Shown: positions 20,488 through 32,620 of the stretch, one piece after another | Position numbering within the stretch: the stretch's first letter is position 1 | Layout of the letters: every line of letters begins with the position of its first letter | Origin: Megaustenia siamemsis | Taxonomy: Eukaryota > Mollusca > Gastropoda > Stylommatophora > Ariophantidae | Direction: 5' to 3' | Length of the DNA stretch: 64,000 bases | Assembly: GCA_032433765.1 (NCBI GenBank) | Contig: JAVIAB010000051.1 | Coordinates: 146,107,568 to 146,171,567 of the forward strand | Notes under the pieces: model-generated | What the model was told of the DNA's origin: nothing | Database searches by the model: none | The model's input: only the letters and a program-made list of their open reading frames with translations | Made by a program: the position numbers and the translations under genes

Positions 20488-23400
20488 CAATAGTAATAAT
20501 TGACAACCAATAATTGACAACCAATAATTGACAACCAATAATTGACAACCAATAATTGACAACCAATAAGTGACAACCAATAATTGACAACCAATAAGTG
20601 ACAACCAATAAGTGACAACCAATAATTGACAACCAATAATTGACAACCAATAATTGACAACCAATAATTAACAACCAATAATTGGCAACCAATAATTGAC
20701 AACCAATAAGTGACAACCAATAAGTGACAACCAATAATTGACAACCAAAAATTGACAACCAAAAAGTGACAACCAATAATTGACAACCAATAATTGACAA
20801 CCAATAATTGACAGCCAATAATTAATAACCAATAAGTGACAACCAATAAATGGCAACCAATAATTGACAACAAATAATTGACAACCAATAAGTGATAACA
20901 AATAATTGACAACCAATAATTGACTACCAATAATTGACAACCATTAATTGACAACCAATAATTGACAACCAATAAGTGACAACCAAGAAATGACAACCAA
21001 TATTTGACAACCAATAAGTGACAACCAATGATTGACAACAAATAAGTGGCAACCAATAATTGACAACCAATAATTGACAACGAACAATTGACAACCAATA
21101 AATGACAACCAATAATTGACAACCAATAATTGACAACGAATAATTCATAACAAATAAGTGGCAACCAATGATTGACAACCAATGATTGACAACCAATAAT
21201 TGACAACCAATAATTGACAACCAATAAGTGACAACAAATAAGTGAATACCAATAATTGACAACCAATAATTGACAACCAATAAGTGACAAAAAATAATTG
21301 ACAACCAATAATTGACAACCAATAATTGACAACCAAGAAGTGACAACCAATAATTGACAACCAATTAGTGACAACCAATAAGTGACAACCAATAATTGAC
21401 TACCAATAATTGACTACCAATAATTGACAACCATTAATTGACAATCAATAATTGACAACCAATAAGTGACAACCAATAAGTGACAACCAATAATTGACAA
21501 CCGATAATTGACAACCAATAATTGACAACCAATAATTAATAACCAATAATTGACAACCAATTAGTGACAACCAATTAGTGACAACCAATAAGTGACAACC
21601 AATAAGTGACAACCAATAATTGGCGACCAATAATTGACAACCAATAATTGACAACCAATAACTGACAACCAATAATTGACAACCAATAAGTGACAACCAA
21701 TAAGTGACAACCAATGATTGACAACAAATAAGTGGCAACCAATGATTGACAACCAATAATTGATAACGAATATGTGACAACCAATGATTGACAACCAATG
21801 ATTGACAACCAATAATTGACAACGAATAATCGACCACCAATAAGTGACAACAAATAAGTGACAACAAATAAGATTCAACCAATAATTGACAACCAATAAG
21901 TGACAACCAATAATTGACAACCAATAATTGACAACCAATAATTGACAATAAATAATTGACAACGAATAATTTATAACCAATAAGTGGCAACCAATAAGTG
22001 ACAACCAATAAGTGACAACCAATAATTGACAACCGATAATTGACAACCAATAATTGACAACCAATAATTAATAACCAATAATTGACAATAAATAAGTGAC
22101 AACCAATAATTGGCGACCAATAATTGACAACCAATAATTGGCGACCAATAATTGACAACCAATAATTGACAACCAATAAGTGACAACCAATAATTGACAA
22201 CCAATAATTGACAACCAATAAGTGACAACCAATAATTGACAACCAATAATTGACAACCAATAATTGACAATAAATAATTGACAACGAATAATTGATAACC
22301 AATAAGTGACAACCAATAATTGACTACCAATAATTGACAAAGAATAATTGACAACCAATAAGTGACAACAAATAAGTGGCAACCAATGATTGACAACCAA
22401 TAATTGATAACGAATAAGTGACAACCAAATATTGACAACTAATGATTGACAACCAATAATTGACAACGAATAAATGACAACCAATAAGTGACAACAAATA
22501 AGTGACAACAAATAAGTGACAAGCAATAATTGACAACCAATAATTGACAACCTATAATTGACAACCAATAAGTGACAACCAATAAGTGACAACCAATAAG
22601 TGACAACCAATAATTGACAACCAATAAGTGACAAGCAATAATTGACAACCAATAATTGACAACCAATAATTGACAACCAATAAGTGACAACCTATAATTG
22701 ACAACCAATAAGTGACAACCAATAATTGACAACCAATATTTGACAACCAAAAAGTGACAACCAATGATTGACAACAAATAAGTGGCAACCAATGATTGAC
22801 AACCAATGATTGACAACCAATAATTGACAACGAATAATCGACCACCAATAAGTGACAACAAATAAGTGACAACAAATAAGATTCAACCAATAATTGACAA
22901 CCAATAAGTGACAACCAATAATTGACAACCAATAATTGACAACCAATAATTGACAATAAATAATTGACAACGAATAATTTATAACCAATAAGTGGCAACC
23001 AATAAGTGACAACCAATAAGTGACAACCAATAATTGACAACCGATAATTGACAACCAATAATTGACAACCAATAATTAATAACCAATAATTGACAACCAA
23101 TAATTGACAACCAATTAGTGACAACCAATAATTGACAACAAATAATTGACAACCAATAATTGGCGACCAATAATTGACAACCAATAATTGACAACCAATA
23201 ACTGACAACCAATAATTGACAACCAATAATTGACAACCAATTAGTGACAACCAATAATTGACAATAAATAAGTGACAACCAATAATTGGCGACCAATAAT
23301 TGACAACCAATAATTGGCGACCAATCATTGACAACCAATAATTGACAACCAATAAGTGACAACCAATAATTGACAACCAATAATTGACAACCAATAAGTG

Positions 23401-24686
23401 ACAACCAATAATTGACAACGAATAATTGACAACCAATAATTGACAATAAATAATTGACAACGAATAATTGATAACCAATAAGTGACAACCAATAATTGAC
23501 TACCAATAATTGACAAAGAATAATTGACAACCAATAAGTGACAACAAATAAGTGGCAACCAATGATTGACAACCAATAATTGATAACGAATAAGTGACAA
23601 CCAAATATTGACAACCAATGATTGACAACCAATAATTGACAACGAATAATTGACAACCAATAAGTGACAACAAATAAGTGACAACAAATAAGTGACAAGC
23701 AATAATTGACAACCAATAATTGACAACCTATAATTGACAACCAAAAAGTGACAACCAATAAGTGACAACCAATAAGTGACAACCAATAAGTGACAACCAA
23801 TAATTGACAACCAATAAGTGACAAGCAATAATTGACAACCAATAATTGACAACCAATAATTGACAACCAATAAGTGACAACCTATAATTGACAACCAATA
23901 AGTGACAACCAATAATTGACAACCAATATTTGACAACCAAAAAGTGACAACCAATGATTGACAACAAATAAGTGGCAACCAATGATTGACAACCAATAAT
24001 TGATAACCAATAATTGACAACGAATAATTGACAACCAATAAGTGACAACAAATAAGTGACAACAAATAAGTGGCAACCAATAATTGACAACCAATAAGTG
24101 ACAACCAATAATTGACAACCAATAATTGACAACCAATAAGTGACAACCTATAATTGACAACCAAAAAGTGACAACCAATAATTGACAACCAATATTTGAC
24201 AACCAAAAAGTAACAACCAATGATTGACAACAAATAAGTGGCAACCAATGATTGACAACCAATAATTGATAACCAATAATTAACAACTAATAATGGACAA
24301 CCAATAAGTGACAACCAATAAGTGACAACAAATAAGTGACAACCTATAATTGACAACCAAAAGTTGACAACCAATAAGTGACATCCAAAAATTGACAACC
24401 TATAATTGACAACCAATAAGTGACAACCAATAAGTGACAACCAGTAATTGACAACCAATAATTGACAACCAATTAGTGACAACCAATAATTGGCAACAAA
24501 TAAGTGACAACCAATAATTGGCAACCAATAAGTGATAACCAATAAGTGACAACAAATAATTGACAACCAATAGTTGACAACCAATAATTGACAACCAATA
24601 AGTGACAACCAATAAATGACAACCATTAAGTGACAACCAATAACTGACAACCAATAAGTGACAACCAATAATTGACAACCAATAAT
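20488..24686. repeat. 14-bp satellite, ~300 copies, left block
   Basis: The unit is ACAACCAATAATTG with common variants ACAACCAATAAGTG, ACAACAAATAAGTG, ACAACGAATAATTG and GCAACCAATGATTG. Nearly every unit contains CCAAT. Rare words recur at fixed distances: CGACCACC at 21831 and 22839, AAGATTCAACC at 21870 and 22878 (both 1008 apart = 72 units), TGGCGACC at 22111 and 23287 (1176 = 84 units). Large segments have therefore been duplicated within the array. All minus-strand frames stay open for up to 461 codons (IIGCQLLVVNYWLS), with no gene implied. Confidence 0.97.
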
Positions 24687-25720
24687 TCTTCTTCTTCTTT
24701 TCTCTTTCACTGATACCTAAAAGGTGTCGTGGTTTATATCATTTGTCGTTCTTGTGCTGCTCGAATTGTCTGAATTAGTGATTTTCCTTTGTTGTTACAT
24801 GTCTCTGTCACTGCATCTATCCATCTTCTTCTGGGTCTTCCTCTTGGTCTTTTCCCATGCATTCTCGAGAAGAACGCCCTTGATGGTGATTGGTGAGGAT
24901 TCATTCTGACCAGGTGGCCAAACCATTTAAGTTATTGTTGTTCTATATATTCTTGGCAGGGTTTTGTTCCTACCATTTTTCTTATGGTTTCATTTGGTAT
25001 TCTATCTCTTCTTGTGTTGTTTGTTACTTTTCTCAAGCATCGCATCTCACATGTATTGATCTTTCTTAAATGTGATTTAGAAAGGGTCCATGTTTGACTT
25101 TCATAGCACACAGTTGGTATGAAGATGCTATTTATCATTTGTTGTTTAGCTGGCATAGAAATGTTTGGATGTCTTAACAATGGTGAAAGCTGGTATGTGA
25201 CAGCATTTGCTTTTTGTATTCTCATGTCAATTTCTCTGTCTAATTTTCCATCTTCTGTGAATATTGTGCCTAAATACTTGAATTCCTCTACTTGTTTTAT
25301 ATCTTTGTCTTTGATCTTGATGTTTAATGGGTGTCTTAATTTGCTTATTCTTATAGCCTCTGTTTTTGCTGTGTTAATTTTCATACTGTAGTTTGTGCAG
25401 CTTTTATCTAGAGATGTTAAATGCTGTTGTAGCAGGTTTTCATCCTCGTATATTAGGCATTGGTCATCTGCGAAGAGTAGCTCATTGATGTTGGAGTTTT
25501 CTACCTCTATGTTATTATTTGATTTGTCCTTGTTGTTGGTTGTTTCCTGATTTATTTTGTCCATATATATGATGAAGAGGAGTGGTGAGAGGACACATCC
25601 TTGTCTTACTCCTGTTGTAACCTGAAACCATTCTGACAGACCTTCCGATGTTCTGACGGCACTTTGACTGTTTTTATATAGTGCTATTATATTTTCTAGT
25701 AATTGTCCATTTTCTAGTTA
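24687..25720 (-). mobile_element. RTE-like element inserted in the 14-bp satellite
   Basis: The minus strand carries an RT from before motif B (TGVRQGCVLSPLLFIIYMDK) through INELLFADDQCLIYEDENLL, VEEFKYLGTIFTEDGKLD, LSPLLRHPNISMPAKQQM and IFIPTVCYESQTWTLSKS, to the C-terminus near 24720. The 210-codon block 24932-25564 is intact; the part upstream of motif B and the last part are in other frames. It is 5'-truncated like its relatives. The tail is (AAG)-rich (TTCTTCTTCTTC at 24689). A TSD cannot be told from the satellite itself, since both flanks are AACCAATAATT. Confidence 0.88.
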
Positions 25721-26607
25721 TTGTCCAACCAATAATTGACAACCAATAATTGACAACCTATAATTGACAACCAATACGTGACAACCAATAACTGACAACC
25801 AATAAGTGACAACCAATAATTGACAACCAATAAGTGACAACCAATAAGTGACAACCAATAATTGACAACTAATGACTGACAACCAATAAGTGACAACCAA
25901 TAAGTGACAACCAATTAGTGACAACCAATAATTGGCAACAAATAAGTGGCAACCAATAATTGGCAACCAATAAATGATAACCAATAAGTGACAACCAATG
26001 ATTGACAACGAATAATTGACAACCAATAAGTGACAACAAATAAGTGACAAGCAATAATTGACAACCAATAATTGACAACCAATAATTGACAACCAATAAG
26101 TGACAACCTATAATTGACAACCAATAAGTGACAACCAATAATTGACAACCAATATTTGACAACCAAAAAGTGACAACCAATGATTGACAACAAATAAGTG
26201 GCAACCAATGATTGACAACCAATAATTGATAACCAATAATTGACAACGAATAATTGACAACCAATAAGTGACAACAAATAAGTGACAACAAATAAGTGGC
26301 AACCAATAATTGACAACCAATAAGTGACAACCAATAATTGACAACCAATAATTGACAATAAATAATTGACAACCAATAATTGATAACCAATCAGTGACAA
26401 CCAAATATTGACAACCAATGATTGACAGCCAATAATTGACAACCAAAAAGTGACAACCAATAAGTGACAACCATTAAGTGACAACCAATAAGTGACAACC
26501 AATAATTGACAACCAATAATTGACAACCAATAAGTGACAACCATTTAGTGACAACCAATAACTGACAACCAATAATTGACAACCAATAATTGACAACCAA
26601 TAAGTAA
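25721..26607. repeat. 14-bp satellite, right block (~63 copies)
   Basis: Same unit as 20488-24686. Its variant order (AATATTTGACAACCAAAAAG, then CAATGATTGACAACAAATAA) also occurs at ~22735, ~23930 and ~24190 in the left block, so the two blocks were one array before the RTE insertion. Confidence 0.97.
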
Positions 26608-26864
26608 ACTTACACTTACCCCACGCTCCTTTCTTCATTATTTCCCCCCACCAGATATATTTACAAAAATATTTTTCTCACCAGCAAACAATTCTTATGC
26701 TGAATCTATTGCCCTTATCAAGGACAACAATCCTAACCTTTTATGAAGTCTCTCATCTCTCATACTCATCTTTCATACTCACCGCATCTCTCATATTCAT
26801 CTCTCTACTTCTCTTTCTTTCTTCTCTCCCACCCCTCTTCTCACAGATGCCCATTACGTCAGCT
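26608..26864. other. pyrimidine-rich spacer
   Basis: CT-rich unique sequence between the 14-bp and 54-bp arrays. It supplies the upstream part of the 447-codon frame that runs into the array. Confidence 0.5.
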
Positions 26865-27788
26865 TCAGTCGATCTCATCCGTACAGTTATCATATTTGCT
26901 TTATTTGTTGTTCATATCTCAGTCGATCTCATCCGTACAGTTATCATATTTGCTTTATTTGTTGTTCATATCTCAGTCGATCTCATCCGTACAGTTATCA
27001 TATTTGCTTTATTTGTTGTTCATATCTCAGTCGATCTCATCCGTACAGTTATCATATTTGCTTTATTTGTTGTTCATATCTCAGTCGATCTCATCCATAC
27101 AGTTATCATGTTTGCTTTATTTGTTGTTCATATCTCAGTTGATCTCATCCGTACAGTTATCATATTTGCTGTATTTGTTGTTCATATCTCAGTCGATCTC
27201 ATCCGTACAGTTATCATATTTGCTTTATTTGTTGTTCATATCTCAGTCGATCTCATCCGTACAGTTATCATATTTGCTGTATTTGTTGTTCATATCTCAG
27301 TCGATCTCATCCGTACAGTTATCATATTTGCTGTATTTGTTGTTCATATCTCAGTCGATCTCATCCGTACAGTTATCATATTTGCTTTATTTGTTGTTCA
27401 TATCTCAGTCGATCTCATCCGTACAGTTATCATATTTGCTATATTTGTTGTTCATATCTCAGTCGATCTCATCCGTACAGTTATCATATTTGCTGTATTT
27501 GTTGTTCATATCTCAGTCGATCTCACCCATACAGTTATCATGTTTGCTGTATTTGTTGTTCATATCTCAGTCGATCTCATCCGTACAGTTATCATGTTTG
27601 CTGTATTTGTTGTTCATATCTCAGTCGATCTCATCCGTACAGTTATCATATTTGCTTTATTTGTTGTTCATATCTCAGTCGATCTCATCCATACAGTTAT
27701 CATATTTGCTGTATTTGTTGTTCATATCTCAGTCGATCTCATCCGTACAGTTATCATATTTGCTTTATTTGTTGTTCATATCTCAGTC
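26865..27788 (+). repeat. 54-bp minisatellite, 17 copies, inside a 447-codon open frame
   Basis: The unit is TCAGTCGATCTCATCCGTAC, then AGTTATCATATTTGCTTTAT, then TTGTTGTTCATATC. In frame it gives ISVDLIRTVIIFALFVVH, a hydrophobic 18-residue repeat, within an ORF 26697-28040. A second plus frame is open for 390 codons. Changes fall at CGT/CAT, ATA/ATG and TTT/TGT/TAT steps without obvious codon bias. Being open in two frames argues for a periodicity effect, not a membrane protein, but the ORF is worth an expression check. Confidence 0.9.
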
Positions 27789-27913
27789 GTGCTCTCCCTT
27801 TCTAACTCTGCTTTTTTCAGTCTCTCTCCCTTTCTCTGTCATCATTCTACTTTTTTTTCATCTTTCCCCCTCTTTTGCATATTCTTTTTTCCTTCTCTCT
27901 ATTTTTTCTGCAT

Positions 27914-27990
27914 GAACTCTCTCTCTCTCTCTCTCGTTCTCTCTCTCTCTCTCTTTATCTCTCTTTTTATCCCTCTCTTTCTCTCTTTTA
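27914..27990. repeat. (CT)n microsatellite
   Basis: CTCTCTCT runs with a few T and G interruptions. Confidence 0.9.
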
Positions 27991-28351
27991 AAACCATGTA
28001 TTTTTGTAACACACTTAACCCATTCCATCGCCCTCCTTAAATAGCACATATTTCAAAAACGTTATGAACGTAACATTTCACCGTCTATCCATCCCACAAA
28101 TACTCATCTTTCCCGGCACGCTGCCGTCCATCCTTTCTCTACTCACACGTTACCATTCTTCTGCATGGTCGCTCTATTTCATTGTATTTACTAGCCACGG
28201 AAAATAACTCTTCCGTGAAATTGGTTTTCCAAGAACAATGACTCCTAGAGTTTAGTACTTGTCTCAGATTGTGTTGGTAAATTAAGATTAGGCCCTTCAT
28301 CAAATCACGTTCACAAATATGTGTTTAAACAGGCGGATAGACCGAAAGATT
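27991..28351. other. unique-looking stretch without recognised feature
   Basis: No frame, repeat or promoter-box pair could be supported. Confidence 0.5.
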
Positions 28352-28359
28352 GAAAAAGA

Positions 28360-28405
<46 letters not shown>

Positions 28406-28412
28406 AAGAAAG
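28352..28412. repeat. (GA)n microsatellite
   Basis: AGAGAGAG run followed by GAAAGAAAGAAAG. Confidence 0.95.
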
Positions 28413-28439
28413 TTTATGTGTGAGCGGGGAGAACAAACG

Positions 28440-28806
28440 TGATAGTATGTGTGTGTGTGTATATATATAAAGTATATGAGTGTGAAGTGTAATGTAATGT
28501 AGTGTGTGGTAATGTCGTGTAGTTTAATGCTTTGCAGTGTAATGTTGTATACTGCAGTGTAATTTAGTGTGCTATAATGTAGTGTAGTGTTGTGTAATGT
28601 AATATAATGTAGTGTGTTGTAATATTGTATGACGACAATTGATATACTGTAGTGTAATGTGGTGTAGTGTATTGCTGTGTAATGTAGTGTACTGTAATGC
28701 GTAGTGTCGTGTAATGTTGTGTAATGCAATGTAGTGTAATGTAACTTTGTGTAGTGTAGTGTAGTGTAGTGTAGTGTAGTGTAGTGTAGTGTTGTGTAGT
28801 GGTGTG
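28440..28806. repeat. degenerate TGTAATGTAGTG array ending in (GTGTA)n
   Basis: Starts with (GT)n/(AT)n, continues with irregular GTGTAATGTAGTG words, and becomes a clean pentamer (GTGTA)n at ~28748-28795. Confidence 0.9.
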
Positions 28807-28903
28807 TTAGCAAAGAAAGAAAGACACAGAGATGACTATTCGGATTACAGCCATGTTAATATAACTTCAGTCAGATAAAGAAGCTGTCAATGATCAGGTA
28901 GTT

Positions 28904-28994
28904 TATATGCTACTGTGTGCAGTAGACAGTACTACCTGCACCTGTCATTCTGCTACTGCGTGCAGTAGACAGTACTACCTGCACCTGTCATTCT
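28904..28994. repeat. 43-bp direct duplication containing a 16-bp palindrome
   Basis: CTACTGTGTGCAGTAG and then CTACTGCGTGCAGTAG head two copies of ACAGTACTACCTGCACCTGT + CATTCTG. In the second copy CTACTGC-GT-GCAGTAG is a perfect inverted repeat. Confidence 0.88.
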
Positions 28995-29044
28995 GCTCTG
29001 CAGTGATACTTTGGGGAACGGAGAGCAAGTGAGTGTAAACTAAA

Positions 29045-29222
29045 TTTTACAAAAAATAAAACTTTGGTCTGTAGACGAGCCAAAATAAAAAAAATAAAAC
29101 TTTGGTCTGTAGACGAGCCAAAATAAAAATGAAAAATAAAACTTTGGTCTGTAGACGAGCCAAAAAAAAAATAATAAAATAAAACTTTGGTCTGTAGACG
29201 AGCCAAAATAAAAAAAAAACAA
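29045..29222. repeat. ~40-bp repeat x4 (AAAACTTTGGTCTGTAGACG core)
   Basis: The core AAAACTTTGGTCTGTAGACG + AGCCA occurs four times with A-rich linkers of varying length (starts near 29058, 29097, 29138, 29181). Confidence 0.92.
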
Positions 29223-29254
29223 CTGACAAAAGTAAAAAGGAAATTATAAGTCCG

Positions 29255-30195
29255 TGAGTTAATGGTTCGTTAAGCTCATGGTTCTTGGGGTCGTGGTTCG
29301 TTGTTCGTGAGTTGATGGTTCGTTAAGCTCATGGTTCTTGGGGTCGTGGTTCGTTGTTCGTGAGTTGATGGTTCGTTAAGCTCATGGTTCGTGGTTCGTT
29401 GTTCGTGAGTTGATGGTTCGTTAAGCTCATGGTTCTTGGGGTCGTGGTTCGTTGTTCGTGAGTTGATGGTTCGTTAAGCTCATGGTTCGTGGGGTCGTGG
29501 TTCGTTGTTCGTGAGTTGATGGTTCGTAAAGCTCATGGTTCGTGGGGTCGGGGTTCGTTGTTTCTTGAGTTCGTGATTTGTTTAGTATGTGGTTCGTGAG
29601 TTCGTGGTTTCTTAACTTCGTGGTTCGTTAGCTGATGGTTCGTTAAGTCCATGGTTCGTATGGTCGTGGTTCGTTGTTTGCGAGTTCGTGGTTTGTTATT
29701 AAGTGTGTGGTTCGTGAGTTCGTGGTTCGTAGGATCGCGGTTCGTTGTTCGCGAGTTCGTGGTTTGTTAAGTATGTGGTTCGTGAGTTCGTGGTTCGCGA
29801 GTTCGTGGTTTGTTTATTATGTGGTTAGTGAGTTCGTGGTTCGCGAGTTCGTGGTTTGTTAAGTATGTGGTTCGTGAGTTCGTGGTTCGCGAGTTCGTGG
29901 TTTGTTAAGTATGTGGTTCGTGAGTTCGTGAGTACGTGGTTTTTTTAAGTTCGTGGTTCGTGAGTTCGTTGTTAGTTAAGTTTGTGTTTCGTGAGTTCGT
30001 GGTTTGTTACGTTTGTGGTTCGTGAGTTCGTGGTTTGTTAAGTTCGTTGTTCGTGAGTTTGTGGTTTATTAAGTTTGTAGTTTGTTAAGTGCGTGGTTCG
30101 AGAGGTCGTGGTTTGTTAAGTTTGTGAGGTCGTGGTTTGTTAAGTTCGTTGTTCATGAGGTTGTGGTTTGTTAAGTTCGTGGTTCGTGGCTCATG
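29255..30195. repeat. degenerate GTTCGTG-rich minisatellite
   Basis: Early units are GTTCGTGAGTTGATGGTTCG + TTAAGCTCATGGTTCTTGGG. Later units shorten to GTGGTTCGTGAGTTCGTGG + TTTGTTAAGT. The array restarts at 31485-31612, so the sequence between (30200-31480) probably arrived later or separates two parts of one array. Confidence 0.88.
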
Positions 30196-31069
30196 TGTGG
30201 CAATACTTCTTATTGTTGTTGTTGGCGAATCTGACAGGCTTCGTTGTTTTTACCTTGTAGATTATTTGTTCTTTCATAACTTCTATCTATATCTATGGCT
30301 AGTGACACAGACATAACTCATCATCATTTTCTTGAATATATATAATAAAGTCTTTATCGAAGATCTCCACTTGAATAACAATATATTGACAAATCCTCTG
30401 ACTCTCTCAACATATTTCTTATTATATTACCTTACAACAATTGTATTACCTGACATAGCCGACAGGCGATAATTATTTGTCAGTAACTCCGTGATCGTAA
30501 AATGTTCTTAAGTCTAAGTTCTTTCAGTTCCGTTGTTTCCAAGTCTATAAAGTTCTGTACGTTTCTAAGTTTACTTGCGTATCTACGTTTCTCTCTGTGT
30601 GTCCCTATGTATCTCTCTCTCTGTCCGTTTCTCCTATCCGTGTCTCTCTGTCTCTCTGCCTGTGCCTCTATGTCTCAATAGTTTCTATTTCTGAATTCTC
30701 TGAATGTTGAATGCCTCCATCTTCGAATCTTCGTGTCTCGCGTTTTTAGCCCCCCTGTAGCCACTCCCTCCGGCTATAGATACGACCTCACCAAAGTCTA
30801 TTACCCGTCACTACTTCTGTAACTCCGCCTTTCTTGACTATGTCCATAGCCTTAATACTTTAATCACTTTAGGAGTTAGTCGACAACTGTCAATCTTATC
30901 GAACCTTGTTCTAAAAACCTCTCCATTGGTCCTTTGTTATAAGCGGCCTCTCGACCGCTCGAACCCTTTCATCTCTGCTCGTCTATCTGAACTTCAAGGC
31001 GTTTGCCGACACCAGTTTTCTTTTATTTCGCTCGGGTCGGTTCTTCAAAAGGAAAATTGAAAAAAAATA
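30196..31069. other. stretch without firm feature; possible old LTR
   Basis: On the minus strand it has an ATTGG/CCAAT-type box and a TTATAA word (~30935-30950) followed ~590 bases on by AATAATAAAG-like words (~30345). That could be an LTR. I found no partner copy or clear TG...CA ends, so no call is made. Confidence 0.3.
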
Positions 31070-31225
31070 GAAAAAAGGTATGGTAAAAGCTTTACGTGGT
31101 TAGTAGACGACACAGATTTGAACGACGTTTCGGCTCAATAGGCCTTCAGCAGGAACAGACAAACAACAACACACACAGATATGTAAGTAAATATAACTAA
31201 TCCTACATGGCTAACTGGTAATGAA
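31070..31225 (-). mobile_element. short interspersed element carrying the GAGCCGAAACG core (copy 3)
   Basis: The segment holds GGTATGGTAAAAGCTTTACG, GACGACACAGATTTG + AACGACGTTTCGGCTCAATA, GGCCTTCAGCAGGAACAGAC and AGATATGTAAGTAAATATAA. Its TAAGTAAATA...CCTACATGGCTAAC end matches the inverted copy at ~60895-60940. The shared core is therefore about 155 bp long. No coding frame. Confidence 0.72.
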
Positions 31226-31484
31226 AGGATGAAGGATGTTCAAAGGATGTTTCCGGTCCAGTCTTAGTGATACGCTACTCCGTGTCCCCACCTGCTCGAC
31301 GGGAGTCTGTCGTCCGTTTCGTCGCGTTGCATAACTTGTGTCCGTCAGAGCAAACATCCGTGTTGAGCTTCCCCGATTCGGTTTCATCGTCGGCGTATCG
31401 TTTCTTTATTCATCCTCTGAAGATCGTTGTTTTTCTCCTCTACCTCCCATTATCCTACATGGATGAGTCACACTGTCACACATG

Positions 31485-31612
31485 AGTTTGTGGTTTGTTA
31501 AGTTCGTGGTTTGTTAAGTTCGTGGTTCATGAGTTTGTAGTTGGTTAAGTTCGTGGTTTGTTAAGTTCATGGTTCGTGAGTTCGTGATTCGTTAAGTTCG
31601 TGGTTTGCTAAA
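31485..31612. repeat. GTTCGTG-rich minisatellite, second block
   Basis: TTTGTTAAGTTCGTGGTT and GTTCATGAGTTTGTAGTTGG-type units, like the end of the 29255-30195 array. Confidence 0.85.
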
Positions 31613-31729
31613 ACTGTAGCAAACAAAAAAAAAAAAAAAACTACGACGTCAATGGTAAAAGCATGCAACCTCCGTTCAGTAGGGGCATCATTGCTGCAGG
31701 TGATACCAGACTGTCAACAAGCTACAGTA

Positions 31730-32230
31730 AGCTTTTTTACTATATTATTTTTATGGACTGTTTCATTGCAGTCGATGCATCCCTGTATCCGCTCCACCGC
31801 ACGTCCCAACATTTCTCGAAGCGTATGTAGACTGACTGTTCTCACAAGGTGTTGAAATATATTTTTTTCCCGCTAACACTGCGGATCGAATAGACCGCCT
31901 TTTCGTCCCTATACAAACCCATTTCTCGGTGTGTAAACGCTTGTCCCGCCTCTCATCTCCCTCTTCTCTTAATGAATGAAGAACAAACTTGGAAATGTCC
32001 TTTTTATATAGAAACAGACAACATTCAACGGTAAAGCTGCCAGCGAGCTATTCAGCTATTTCACTGCCGTGCACACTAGTGTGTCCTGGGCAGTATACCA
32101 AGGTTAACACGCTCACCTTATCCAGGAGCTGCATCCACTCCTGCCACAGAGAGTGCCTATTAATCTTCAGTTTCTACTTTGCGAGTCCGTAAACCAAGAA
32201 AACATATTCTACCTTCTGTGCAACCAACCA
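31730..32230 (-). pseudogene. RNase H remnant of a non-LTR retrotransposon (second copy)
   Basis: The minus strand gives LINRHSLWQEWMQLLDKVS, LTLVYCPGHTSVHGSEIAE, stop, LAGSFTVE, ISKFVLHSLREEGDE and VLAGKK. VYCPGHTSVHGSEIAE-LAGS corresponds to the C-terminal RNase H block (YCPGHAGV.GNE.AD.LAG). A stop replaces the codon after E, and the end near 31745 mirrors the copies at 20100 and 35665. Its linker has no tandem expansion, so it shows the ancestral form. Confidence 0.72.
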
Positions 32231-32424
32231 TATTATCGCTGCTGTTGCTGCTTTTAGTTTCTTTCTCATGCTGGATAGCTTAATGCTACACTAGCGAGAC
32301 TCTCTTGCCACTTCTGTAGCAGCGAAGTGGGCAGTCATCTTGGACATATCGTAACGGTTCCGTGAGAAGTGGTCAGATATTTGGAACATATGGTTGAGGT
32401 TCCGAGACGATATGATTCCTGATG

Positions 32425-32620
32425 TTTCAAATATTCTACCAATCCATTTTTTTCCGTGGTCGACACTTGAGTCTGATGTTCTCGTATGTTTATTAGAAGC
32501 TTATTGTGTTGTGTTTTGGTCTTTCTGACTTTTAATCTTGGTTAAACCATTTTATTGTTTGTTTCTTCGTGTATTCTGCGGCGAGAATTATTCCTGGCTA
32601 TTTTCTCAGTTACAGCTTCC
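32425..32620 (-). pseudogene. diverged fragment of the 13291-14191 RTE-like family
   Basis: AATCCATTTTTTTCCGTGGT, TTATTGTGTTGTGTTTTG, AAACCATTTTATTGTTTGTT and GGCGAGAATTATTCCTGGCT align in order with 13410-13585, the C-terminal coding region of that element. There is no useful frame left. Confidence 0.65.

Noticed and set aside
20472..24710. Many long minus-strand frames of IIGCQLLVVNYWLS type, up to 461 codons
   Set aside because: All frames of the 14-bp satellite lack stops on the minus strand. The frames change with each indel and have no start context or domain.
28748..28795. (GTGTA)n as telomeric repeat
   Set aside because: It does not match TTAGGG or TTAGG and is short and internal.
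30196..31069. Possible LTR on the minus strand
   Set aside because: Promoter and poly-A-like words were seen, but no paired copy, TSD or TG...CA ends could be fixed.
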